NCBI RefSeq assembly: GCF_014851865.1
Contig: NZ_JACVAM010000001.1
Location: forward strand, 1,178,001 to 1,242,000
From: Pseudomonas sp. PDM16
Lineage (GTDB): Bacteria > Pseudomonadota > Gammaproteobacteria > Pseudomonadales > Pseudomonadaceae
Reading direction: 5' to 3'
DNA: 64,000 nucleotides
Part shown: positions 32,397 through 39,727 of the stretch, one piece after another
Numbering within the stretch: position 1 is the first letter of the stretch
Layout: every line of letters starts with the position of its first letter
The notes under the pieces: generated by a model
Databases searched by the model: none
The model's input: the letters and a program-made list of their open reading frames with translations, nothing else
What the model was told of the DNA's origin: nothing
Made by a program: the position numbers and the translations under genes

Positions 32397-33568
32397 GGCA
32401 GCAACTCCTCCCACACCGGTGTACCCAATGGCGGGCGTGGCAGTGCCGGCGCTGCCGCATGGCTGCCCGGAGTTATGCCGTCACGCTCGAGAGCGGCGAT
32501 GGCGCGGTCGGCGAAGTCCGGCGACAGCGCCAGCTTGGTCGGCCAGCCGACCAGCAGGCGGCCCTGCTCGGCGAGGAAGGCGTTGTCCGGGCGCACCAGG
32601 CCGGATTGTGCCGGCTCGGCGCGATCGACGCGCAAGGTGGCCCAGCGTGCGTCGGAGAGGTCGACCCAGGGCAACAACTGCTGCACTTCCTTCTGCGCTG
32701 CGGCGATCTGCTCTGGCTCGCTACGCGCCACGCCGTCGGCCTCGGCGAAGTCGCCGCCGAGGTACCAGACCCACTGGCCGTCGGCGGCCGGGTGGCTGGT
32801 CACGGTGATACGCGGCTTGGGGCCGCCGCCCAGGCAATGGGCATACAGCGGCTTCAGGCTTTTACCCTTGACCAGCACCATGTGCAGCGGGCGCAGCTGC
32901 TGGCGCGGTTGCTCCACGCCTAGGGTGGCGAGCAGCGCAGCATTGCCGGCGCCGGCGCCGAGTACGACGCGCTGGGCGCGGATCTCGCGGCCGTCGACAT
33001 TCAGCCCGACCAGCTCGTCATTTTCGCGCAGCGGCGTGATGTCACGGCCGGCCAGCAGGCTGTCGCCGGCCAGTTCCGCCAGGCGCGCGATCAGGCTGGG
33101 CACATCGAGGACCAGTTCGGCCAGGCGATAGACCTTGCCCTTGAATTTGGGATGTTGCAGCGCCGGTGGCAGCTGGTCGCCCTTGACCTGGTCGACACGG
33201 CCGCGCACCGCCTTGCTGGCGAAGAAGCTGGTCAGGTTGCCGGCCAGGCTGCCCGGCGACCACAGGTAGTGGGCCTCGGAGAGCAGGCGTACGCCGGTGA
33301 GGTCCAGTTCACCCTGGCCTTCCACGGCCTCGCGCCAGCGCCGCGGCATGTCGGCGATGGCTTCGGAAGCACCGGTCAGCGCGCCATGCAGGGCGTACTT
33401 GGCGCCGCCATGGATGATGCCCTGGGACTTCAGGCTCTGCCCGCCGCCCAGCGCGGCGTTTTCCACCAGCAGGGTGGCGTAGCCGAGCCGGCGCAGGCGC
33501 GCATTGAGCCAGAGGCCGGCGATACCGCCGCCGACGATCAGGATATCGGTGCTGAGGGACTGGGACAT
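32393..33568 (-). CDS. FAD-dependent oxidoreductase (DAO family)
   Basis: A 391-residue protein with the N-terminal dinucleotide-binding motif DILIVGGGIAGLWLNARL and a second FAD contact VVLGAGAGNAALL. The KSQGIIHGG segment is typical of glycerol-3-phosphate dehydrogenase-like or D-amino-acid-oxidase-like flavoproteins. The substrate is unknown. It is co-transcribed with the aldo/keto reductase (4-bp overlap), so the two may act on one pathway. A TATACT in minus orientation at 33597-33602 is a candidate -10. Confidence 0.85.
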   Translation of the reverse strand: MSQSLSTDILIVGGGIAGLWLNARLRRLGYATLLVENAALGGGQSLKSQGIIHGGAKYALHGALTGASEAIADMPRRWREAVEGQGELDLTGVRLLSEAHYLWSPGSLAGNLTSFFASKAVRGRVDQVKGDQLPPALQHPKFKGKVYRLAELVLDVPSLIARLAELAGDSLLAGRDITPLRENDELVGLNVDGREIRAQRVVLGAGAGNAALLATLGVEQPRQQLRPLHMVLVKGKSLKPLYAHCLGGGPKPRITVTSHPAADGQWVWYLGGDFAEADGVARSEPEQIAAAQKEVQQLLPWVDLSDARWATLRVDRAEPAQSGLVRPDNAFLAEQGRLLVGWPTKLALSPDFADRAIAALERDGITPGSHAAAPALPRPPLGTPVWEELLP

Positions 33569-33626
33569 GCCGGGGCTCGCTGCAAAACGGTCCGGCAGTA
33601 TAACGCGAGCGGCGCGGTACGCCCGA

Positions 33627-33959
33627 TCAGTGTCCGGCGGTCTGCGAGAACAGCTGGATCACCACCACGCCGCTGACGATCAGGCCCATGCCGAGCATGG
33701 CCGGCAGGTCCAGGCGCTGCTGGTAGAGGAAGGTCGCGGCGATGCTCACCAGCACGATGCCGAGGCCGGCCCACACGGCGTAGGCGATGCCGACGGGGAT
33801 GGTCTTGATCACCAGGCTGAGCATCCAGAACGAGATGGCGTAGCCAACCACTACCAGCACCAGCGGCAGGGGTTTGTTCAGGCCGTCGAGGGCCTTCATC
33901 GAGGTGGTGGCGATCACTTCGGCGGTGATGGCGATGGCGAGGTAGAGATAGCCGGTCAT
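33627..33959 (-). CDS. Small multidrug resistance (SMR) transporter
   Basis: A 110-residue protein with four membrane helices and Glu14 in the first helix (LAIAITAEVIATTSMKA), the proton and substrate-binding residue of EmrE-type transporters. Conserved later parts are IPVGIAYAVWAGLG and the final GVVVIQLF. It probably exports quaternary ammonium or similar cations. The frame starts at 33986, but ATG 33959 has AGGAG upstream. It is divergent from a LysR gene with palindromes between, so that regulator probably controls it. The match to P. aeruginosa PA4990 is by recalled position. Confidence 0.92.
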   Translation of the reverse strand: MTGYLYLAIAITAEVIATTSMKALDGLNKPLPLVLVVVGYAISFWMLSLVIKTIPVGIAYAVWAGLGIVLVSIAATFLYQQRLDLPAMLGMGLIVSGVVVIQLFSQTAGH

Positions 33960-34006
33960 GTCGATTCTCCTGTTGAACCGCGCCATTCTAGATTCGTGGG
34001 TGATGG

Positions 34007-34021
34007 GGTAAAGTCATTACC
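34007..34021. promoter_or_regulatory. Palindromic operator-like site in the SMR/LysR gap
   Basis: GGTAA-AGTCA-TTACC is a perfect 5-5-5 inverted repeat in the 83-bp divergent gap. It is a plausible LysR-type site controlling both genes, though it was not tested against relatives. Confidence 0.4.
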
Positions 34022-34022
34022 T

Positions 34023-34037
34023 ATCTTGTATGGAGAT
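34023..34037. promoter_or_regulatory. T-N11-A type LysR box
   Basis: ATCT-N7-AGAT, which contains the T-N11-A core of LysR-family sites, lies 5 bp before the lysR-type gene start and next to the GGTAA palindrome. This position fits autoregulation. Confidence 0.4.
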
Positions 34038-34042
34038 GGGTT

Positions 34043-34927
34043 ATGCAGTGGAGCCTGGAGCAGATTCGCCTGTTCGTTGCGGTCGCCGAGGGCCAGTCCT
34101 TCTCCGCCGTGGCGCGCCGCATGCGCCGTGCGCAATCGGCGGTGAGCAACGCCATCGCCCTGCTGGAGACTGACCTTGGCGTGCTGCTGTTCGAGCGCAG
34201 CAGTGGCCGCCAGCCAAGGCTGACGGCGGCGGGCATCGCCCTGCTGGAGGAGGCCCGCGAGCTGTTGCGCCAGGAGGAGCGCCTGCAGTCGCGCGCCCAG
34301 GGCCTGGTGCGTGGTGAGGAGGTCTGCCTGCGCCTGGCCCAGGATGAGGCGATGCCCTATCAGCCGGTGCTGAACAGCTTGGAGGCACTGGCCAGGGCTT
34401 TCCCCCTGTTGGAGGTGCAGCTGGCCAGCGGCGCCCAGGGCGATGTGGCGCGCAAGCTGTTGGAGCGCCGTGCCGACCTCGGCCTGCTGTTCCACCACGA
34501 GGACATGCCGGCCGCGCTGGAGCGCCAGCGCCTGGGCACCATCGAGCTGGTGACCGTGTGCGGCGCCGGGCATCCACTGGCTGCGCTGGGTCAGGTCGAT
34601 CGCCGCGAGCTGGCGCGTCACCGACAGCTACTGATGGCGCCGCAGGACAGCCACTACCCCGGCGGCGAGCAGCTCAGCCCGTCGGTCTGGCGCGCCGACA
34701 GCTTCTACGCCATGGCCGAACTGCTGATGCGTAACCTGGGTTGGGCCTGGCTGCCGCGCCACGTGGTGCAGTACCCGACCTATCAGGGCCAGCTGGTCGA
34801 GCTGAGTTGCGACTGGACGCCGCCGCCGCTGCTGGTGGAGCTGGTCTGCCGCCGTGACGAGGCGCTGGGGCCTGCTGCGCTGTGGCTGGCCGAGGCCTTC
34901 GCCGAGCACCTGCAGGCGATGGGCTGA
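34043..34927 (+). CDS. LysR-family transcriptional regulator
   Basis: A 294-residue protein with an N-terminal winged helix-turn-helix (about 1-60, FSAVARRMRRAQSAVSNAIA) and a periplasmic-binding-protein-like effector domain. It is divergent from the SMR transporter, the classic arrangement for a LysR regulator and its target. The effector is unknown. It corresponds to PA4989 of PAO1 by position as I recall. Confidence 0.9.
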   Translation: MQWSLEQIRLFVAVAEGQSFSAVARRMRRAQSAVSNAIALLETDLGVLLFERSSGRQPRLTAAGIALLEEARELLRQEERLQSRAQGLVRGEEVCLRLAQDEAMPYQPVLNSLEALARAFPLLEVQLASGAQGDVARKLLERRADLGLLFHHEDMPAALERQRLGTIELVTVCGAGHPLAALGQVDRRELARHRQLLMAPQDSHYPGGEQLSPSVWRADSFYAMAELLMRNLGWAWLPRHVVQYPTYQGQLVELSCDWTPPPLLVELVCRRDEALGPAALWLAEAFAEHLQAMG

Positions 34928-34961
34928 TCGGGCGCGGGACGCTCTGTTAAGCTGCGCGCCC

Positions 34962-36233
34962 ATGAACAGAACCCTCTATACCCTGATCCTGCACCTGGCC
35001 CTGCCGTTCATCTTCCTGCGTCTGTGGCTGCGGGCGCGGAGCGCTCCGGCCTACGGCAAACGCATTGGCGAGCGCTTCGCCTTCGGCCTGCCGGCGTTCC
35101 GCCAGGGTGGCATCTGGATTCATGCCGTGTCGCTGGGCGAGAGCATCGCCGCCGCGCCGCTGATCCGCGAGCTGCTGGCGCGCCATCCCGAGCTGCCGAT
35201 TACCGTCACCTGCATGACGCCGACCGGCTCCGAGCGTATCCAGGCGCTGTTCGGTGAGCGTATCCAGCACTGCTACCTGCCCTATGACCTGCCTTGGGCC
35301 TGCTCGCGTTTCATCCAGCGCCTGCAGCCGCGGCTGGCGGTGATCATGGAAACCGAGCTGTGGCCCAACCACATTGCCGCCTGCCATCGCCGCGGCATTC
35401 CCGTGGCGCTGGCCAATGCGCGCCTGTCCGAGCGCTCGGCAAGGGGCTATGCGCGTTTCTCGCGGCTGACCGCGCCGATGCTCGCCCAGCTGTCGCTGAT
35501 CGCCGTGCAGACCGAGGCTGAGGCCGAGCGCTTCCGCCAATTGGGCGCGCGCTCCGACTGCGTGCAGGTCACCGGCTCGATCAAGTTCGATCTGAGCGTG
35601 GATGCCGAGCTGCCGCAACGTGCTGCTGCGCTGCGGCAGAGCTGGGGGGCGGCACGACCGGTATGGATCGCCGCCAGTACCCATGCCGGCGAGGATGAGG
35701 TGGTGCTGGCCGCGCATCGTCAGTTGCTGAGCGAGCATGCCGATGCGTTGCTGATTCTGGTGCCGCGCCATCCCGAGCGTTTCGAGCAAGCTTACGAGAT
35801 GAGCCGGCGCGAGGGCTTCAGCGTCGTGCGCCGCTCCAGCGCCGAGCCGGTAGCGGCGGATGTGCAGGTGCTGGTCGGCGATACTCTGGGCGAGCTGCTG
35901 TTCCTATACGCACTGGCCGACCTGGCCTTCGTCGGTGGCAGCCTGATCCCCAATGGCGGGCACAACCTGCTGGAGCCGGCGGCGCTGGGCAAGCCGCTGC
36001 TGAGCGGCCCGCACCTGTTCAACTTCCTCGAGATCGCCGCGCAGCTGCGTGCGGCCGGTGATCTGCTCGAAGTGCAGGATGCCGCTCAGCTGCATGCGGC
36101 GTTGCGTGCGCTGTTCGCTGATTCGGGTGAGTCGACGCGTATGGCCGAGGCCGGGCTGGGCGTGCTACGCGCCAACCAGGGCGCGCTGGCGCGTCTGCTG
36201 GCTGGGCTAGAGCGCCTGCTGGCGCGGGCGTAA
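34962..36233 (+). CDS. waaA: Kdo transferase (3-deoxy-D-manno-octulosonic acid transferase)
   Basis: A GT30 enzyme that adds Kdo residues to lipid IVA, making the acceptor for WaaC. The 423-residue protein has an N-terminal membrane anchor, the ETELWPNHIAACHRRG segment and the donor-binding NGGHNLLEPAALGKPLL motif near residue 325. The open frame extends upstream to 34854, but ATG 34962 matches the family start. It lies 34 bp behind the LysR gene. Its last 27 bp overlap the convergent gene on the other strand. Confidence 0.95.
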   Translation: MNRTLYTLILHLALPFIFLRLWLRARSAPAYGKRIGERFAFGLPAFRQGGIWIHAVSLGESIAAAPLIRELLARHPELPITVTCMTPTGSERIQALFGERIQHCYLPYDLPWACSRFIQRLQPRLAVIMETELWPNHIAACHRRGIPVALANARLSERSARGYARFSRLTAPMLAQLSLIAVQTEAEAERFRQLGARSDCVQVTGSIKFDLSVDAELPQRAAALRQSWGAARPVWIAASTHAGEDEVVLAAHRQLLSEHADALLILVPRHPERFEQAYEMSRREGFSVVRRSSAEPVAADVQVLVGDTLGELLFLYALADLAFVGGSLIPNGGHNLLEPAALGKPLLSGPHLFNFLEIAAQLRAAGDLLEVQDAAQLHAALRALFADSGESTRMAEAGLGVLRANQGALARLLAGLERLLARA

Positions 36234-36749
36234 CAGCAGGCGCAGCGCCGTTCCGCCCAGAGCCAGGCCCAGGCAGGGCAGCCAGACCCAGCGCGCTTCG
36301 GAGATCAGCACATCGATCCCGCGCTGGCTGAAGAAGCCATGCACGAAGGGCGATACCTCGATGGGCCGCCACGGCAGGAAGAAGCGCTGCTCGCTCCAGG
36401 GCCACAGCCAGGCCACGCCCAGGCCACCGTCGGTAGCGGCGTCCAGCAGGCTGTGCGAGGCGCTGGCCAGGGCGATCCAGCAGAAGGCCTTGAGCGGCCC
36501 GCAGCCGAGCAGACGGCAACTCAGTGCGCCCAGCACGCCACAGACTCCGGCAAACAGCAGCGAGTGGCTGAATCCTCGATGGCCGAATGCGTCGGCATAG
36601 GCGATGCCGAACTTGAAGGCCAGCACATCGGCATCCGGCAGCAGGGTGAAGAGCAATCCGGCCAGCAGCAGGCGCGGCGGTATTACCTGCGGCCCGAGCG
36701 CCAGTCCCAGGGCCAGGACCGGCAGCGGATGGGTGATCAGCGTGGTCAC
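36207..36749 (-). CDS. YdjM/DUF457-type membrane-bound metal-dependent hydrolase
   Basis: A 180-residue polytopic membrane protein. TLLPDADVLAFKFGI (about 35-49) and HRGFSHSLLFAG supply the Asp and His residues of the YdjM (DUF457) metal-site signature, and ASHSLLDAATDGG adds another His-Asp pair. In enterics YdjM is LexA-controlled; its function is unknown. GTG 36749 overlaps the stop of the upstream cyclase-like gene as GTGA, so the two are coupled. The 3' end overlaps waaA by 27 bp. Confidence 0.75.
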   Translation of the reverse strand: MTTLITHPLPVLALGLALGPQVIPPRLLLAGLLFTLLPDADVLAFKFGIAYADAFGHRGFSHSLLFAGVCGVLGALSCRLLGCGPLKAFCWIALASASHSLLDAATDGGLGVAWLWPWSEQRFFLPWRPIEVSPFVHGFFSQRGIDVLISEARWVWLPCLGLALGGTALRLLLRPRQQAL

Positions 36750-38311
36750 GAATGCTCGTGCATGCGTGCCAGCTGGCGCTCCAGCAGCGAGGGGTAGGGT
36801 TCGAGCAGGCGCTCGACGCAGCTGGCGCCCTCCGGGCTGGCGATGGCGCGGATGCGCGCGCGCTGGCGCAACAGCGGATCGTCGGCGACGCTGCGTTGTA
36901 CCAGCAGCAGGTTGCGGCTGTGCTGGGCCAGGGCCAGGGCATCCTGGGCGACTTCGCTGAGCAGCAGTTCTGCCTGGCTCGGGCTGAGCTCCTCGTCGGT
37001 CTTGGTCAGGCCTAGCTGCAGTTGCAGGGTGATGCCGCTATCAGCCACCTCGATCTGCAGGGCATGGCCGAGGGCGCGCATCAGCTCGCCGCAGCACAGG
37101 GCGTGGGTCAGATAGTCCTCGTCGCTGTGCTCACTGGAGAACAGCATCAGGCTGCTGCCGTCGTTGAGGGTATACAGCTTGCCCTGGTACAGCGCAGCGG
37201 CCTTTTCCAGGCAGTCGCGATAGCGCTGCAGCAACTCCATCAGGCGCGAGCGGGGCAGGTGGCGCAGCTGCTCCTGGGCGCCGAGCTGGATGGCCAGCAC
37301 GGCAGTGTTGATCTGACCTTGCTCCTGTTCCTGAGGCTCGGTCGGAGCAGCTTGCGGTGTCGGCAACTGCTCGCGCGCTTCGACGTCCTGGTGCAGGTCG
37401 CGCAGGTCGGCAAAGGGATCGTCTTCGTCATGGCGCTCGACGGAGACGGCACGCTGGATCGGCTTGTCGAACTCGTCGTAGTCATCCAGGCCGGCGCGCA
37501 GGTCGGGAGTGTCGAATTCGGGTTCGCGGAGGTCTTCCTGGTGGTAATCCTGTTCGCTATCCAGATTGAGATCGGCGTACTCGTCGTGCTCTTCGATGTG
37601 CGGCTCTGGCTCTGGCTTTTCCGGAACCAGTCGGGCCTGCAGCTGGCGAGCGAGGTCGCCGATTTCGTCCTGGCGAGCGGCACCCGGTGCGGGGTCATCG
37701 GGGTCTCGCAACCAGACGCGCAGTTGCATCAAGGGTGTGGAGATGTGCCGGCCGAGACGCAGGCTGAGCGACATGGCCAGGGCCAGCAGAATCAGGCTGA
37801 GCAGCCCCATGCTCTGCAGGCTGATGGTCATCGGTTGCTGGAACTGCTGCATGTCCAGGCTGATCCTCAGCTGGCCGGCGATCACTTCCTGAAAGGTGAT
37901 CGGCGTCGAGTACAGGCCCTCGGTTTCGCCGAGGATGCTCTGGGTTGGGCGTGAGCCGGCCTCTGCGAGGATGCGGTTGTCCACGCTGTAGATGGCCGCA
38001 TGGGCCACCAGCGGGTTCTTCGCCAGGTTGCTGAGGAGCACGTTGAGGCTGAGGATGTCGTTGGACACCAGCAGCTCGGTGGCCGAGGCGGCGGTCTGCA
38101 CGGTCAGGCTCTGGCCGAGTGCGTCGGCCTGCTGCTGCATGGCCTGCTTGAACTGCATGCCCATGACCCAGGCGTAGATCACCAGAGCGAGGGCGACCAG
38201 CAGCAGGCTGTGGCTGGCAATGCGCAGGGCGAGCGGCACGCGACGCTGGCGCAGGGCATTAAACAGCAGCAGGAAGAAATTGTCGGGCTTTACCTGAACG
38301 GGCCGGTTCAC
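36746..38311 (-). CDS. HAMP membrane protein with degenerate class III cyclase-like domain (PA4961-like)
   Basis: A 521-residue protein I do not recognise by name. It has TM1 (about 31-53), a periplasmic domain, TM2 (about 166-186), a HAMP segment ending in DEIGDLARQLQ, a strongly acidic low-complexity linker (about 230-325) and a C-terminal domain (about 333-470). The last domain follows the class III cyclase pattern: VLAIQLG for the first metal-site strand, a helix LMELLQRYRDCLEKA, then TLNDGSSLMLF, which resembles the FxGDGxMAVF hairpin. Of the two metal Asp positions only the second survives, so it is probably a sensor pseudo-enzyme. GTG 38311 is chosen because a -10 box lies downstream of the next possible GTG (38356). 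It is divergent from serB. Confidence 0.7.
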   Translation of the reverse strand: MNRPVQVKPDNFFLLLFNALRQRRVPLALRIASHSLLLVALALVIYAWVMGMQFKQAMQQQADALGQSLTVQTAASATELLVSNDILSLNVLLSNLAKNPLVAHAAIYSVDNRILAEAGSRPTQSILGETEGLYSTPITFQEVIAGQLRISLDMQQFQQPMTISLQSMGLLSLILLALAMSLSLRLGRHISTPLMQLRVWLRDPDDPAPGAARQDEIGDLARQLQARLVPEKPEPEPHIEEHDEYADLNLDSEQDYHQEDLREPEFDTPDLRAGLDDYDEFDKPIQRAVSVERHDEDDPFADLRDLHQDVEAREQLPTPQAAPTEPQEQEQGQINTAVLAIQLGAQEQLRHLPRSRLMELLQRYRDCLEKAAALYQGKLYTLNDGSSLMLFSSEHSDEDYLTHALCCGELMRALGHALQIEVADSGITLQLQLGLTKTDEELSPSQAELLLSEVAQDALALAQHSRNLLLVQRSVADDPLLRQRARIRAIASPEGASCVERLLEPYPSLLERQLARMHEHS

Positions 38312-38345
38312 AGAGCTCGGCTCTTCTCGAATGAAATTGCCGCGC

Positions 38346-38351
38346 AGTATA
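38346..38351 (-). promoter_or_regulatory. -10 box for the cyclase-like operon
   Basis: Minus-strand TATACT, 35 bp upstream of GTG 38311. Its position rules out the upstream GTG at 38356 as start. The -35 is not clear. Confidence 0.4.
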
Positions 38352-38408
38352 ACCACCGCCCCCCAGCGGGCAAAGCGCCGCCCGTGCCCTGCGCCAGGCG
38401 AAACGGGT

Positions 38409-38414
38409 TAGAAT
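38409..38414 (+). promoter_or_regulatory. -10 box for serB
   Basis: TAGAAT, 43 bp before the TTG start of serB in the divergent gap. No clear -35. Confidence 0.35.
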
Positions 38415-38457
38415 GTGCGCCTTTTCGCTGACCCATTTGCAAGCTGGAGTGTGCGCC

Positions 38458-39672
38458 TTGCGCGAAATCGTCCTGATCAACATCACCGGGGAAGATCGCC
38501 CGGGCCTGACCGCGGCCATCACCGGCGTGCTGGCGCAGGGCGGGGTGAACATCCTCGATATCGGCCAGGCGGTGATCCACGACACCCTGTCGTTCGGCAT
38601 CCTGGTCGAGATCCCGGATACCGAGCAGGCCTCCTCTGTGCTCAAGGACGTGCTGTTCACCGGCTACAAGCTGGACCAGCAGGTGCGTTTCACTCCGGTC
38701 TCTGAGGCGGACTACCAGCAGTGGGTCGGTGGTCAGGGTAAGACCCGCTACATGGTCACCCTGCTGACCCGCAAGGTTACCGCCGAGCAGCTGCAGCGGG
38801 TCAGCTCGATCACCGCCAAGTACGGCCTGAATATCGACCATATTGATCGCCTGTCCGGGCGCATGCCGCTGGACATGCCGGACGACCAGGGCAAGGGCTG
38901 CATCGAGTTCTCCGTGCGCGGCGAGCCGGCCGATGTCGACGCGCTGCGCGCCGAGTTCCTTAGCGTAGCTCAGGAACTCGATGTGGATATTGCCTTCCAG
39001 CGCGACTCGGTGTTCCGCCGCAATCGTCGCCTGGCAGTGTTCGACATGGATTCCACGCTGATCGAGGCGGAAGTCATCGATGAGCTGGCCAAGGCTCATG
39101 GCGTCGGCGACAAGGTGTCCGAGATCACCGAGCGCGCCATGCGCGGCGAGCTGGATTTCCGCGCTAGCTTCAAGGAACGCATGGCGCTGTTGCAGGGCTT
39201 GCCGGAAACCGTTCTGGCCGAGATCGGCGCTTCGCTACGTCTGACCGAGGGCGCCGAGGTGCTGTTCGCCGAGCTCAAACGCCTGGGCTACAAGACCGCC
39301 ATCCTCTCTGGCGGCTTCACCTATTTCGCCAAGCAGCTGCAGGCCAAGCTGGGCATCGACTACGTGTTCGCCAACGAACTGCAGATTGTCGATGGCAAGG
39401 TCACCGGCGTGGCGATCGAGCCGATCGTCGACGCCCAGCGCAAGGCCGATCTGCTGCGCGAGCTGGCCGAGAAGGAAGGCCTGCGCCTGGAACAGACCAT
39501 CGCCGTGGGCGATGGCGCCAACGACCTGCCGATGCTCGGCCTGGCCGGCCTCGGCGTAGCCTTCCGCGCCAAGCCGCTGGTCAAGCAGTCGGCCAAGCAG
39601 GCGATCTCCACTCTGGGTCTGGATGGCATTCTGTACCTGCTGGGCTTCCGCGACCGCGACGGTCAGGACTGA
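38458..39672 (+). CDS. serB: Phosphoserine phosphatase
   Basis: Last step of serine synthesis. The 404-residue protein has two N-terminal ACT-type domains (REIVLINITGEDRPGLTAAI first, a second from about 95), as usual for Pseudomonas SerB, and a C-terminal HAD phosphatase with FDMDSTLIEAEVIDELA (nucleophile Asp) and GDGANDLPML. The start is TTG 38458 with TGGAG 8 bases upstream, giving the conserved REIVLIN start; the longer frame from 38413 has no ribosome-binding site. Expression starts from a promoter in the gap with the cyclase-like gene. Confidence 0.94.
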   Translation: MREIVLINITGEDRPGLTAAITGVLAQGGVNILDIGQAVIHDTLSFGILVEIPDTEQASSVLKDVLFTGYKLDQQVRFTPVSEADYQQWVGGQGKTRYMVTLLTRKVTAEQLQRVSSITAKYGLNIDHIDRLSGRMPLDMPDDQGKGCIEFSVRGEPADVDALRAEFLSVAQELDVDIAFQRDSVFRRNRRLAVFDMDSTLIEAEVIDELAKAHGVGDKVSEITERAMRGELDFRASFKERMALLQGLPETVLAEIGASLRLTEGAEVLFAELKRLGYKTAILSGGFTYFAKQLQAKLGIDYVFANELQIVDGKVTGVAIEPIVDAQRKADLLRELAEKEGLRLEQTIAVGDGANDLPMLGLAGLGVAFRAKPLVKQSAKQAISTLGLDGILYLLGFRDRDGQD

Positions 39673-39687
39673 TTCTCGGGCCGGAAT

Positions 39688-39716
39688 AAAAAAGCCCCGC
39701 TTTGCGGGGCTTTTTT
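39688..39716. terminator. Bidirectional Rho-independent terminator
   Basis: Six A, GCCCCGC, loop TTT, GCGGGGC, six T, placed between the convergent serB and fimX. It is a textbook intrinsic terminator on both strands. Confidence 0.95.
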
Positions 39717-39727
39717 ATAGGGCTGGA

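Noticed and set aside
38309..38356. Longer GTG start (38356) for the cyclase-like protein
   Set aside because: A TATACT -10 box lies at 38346-38351, so a transcript would begin after that GTG.
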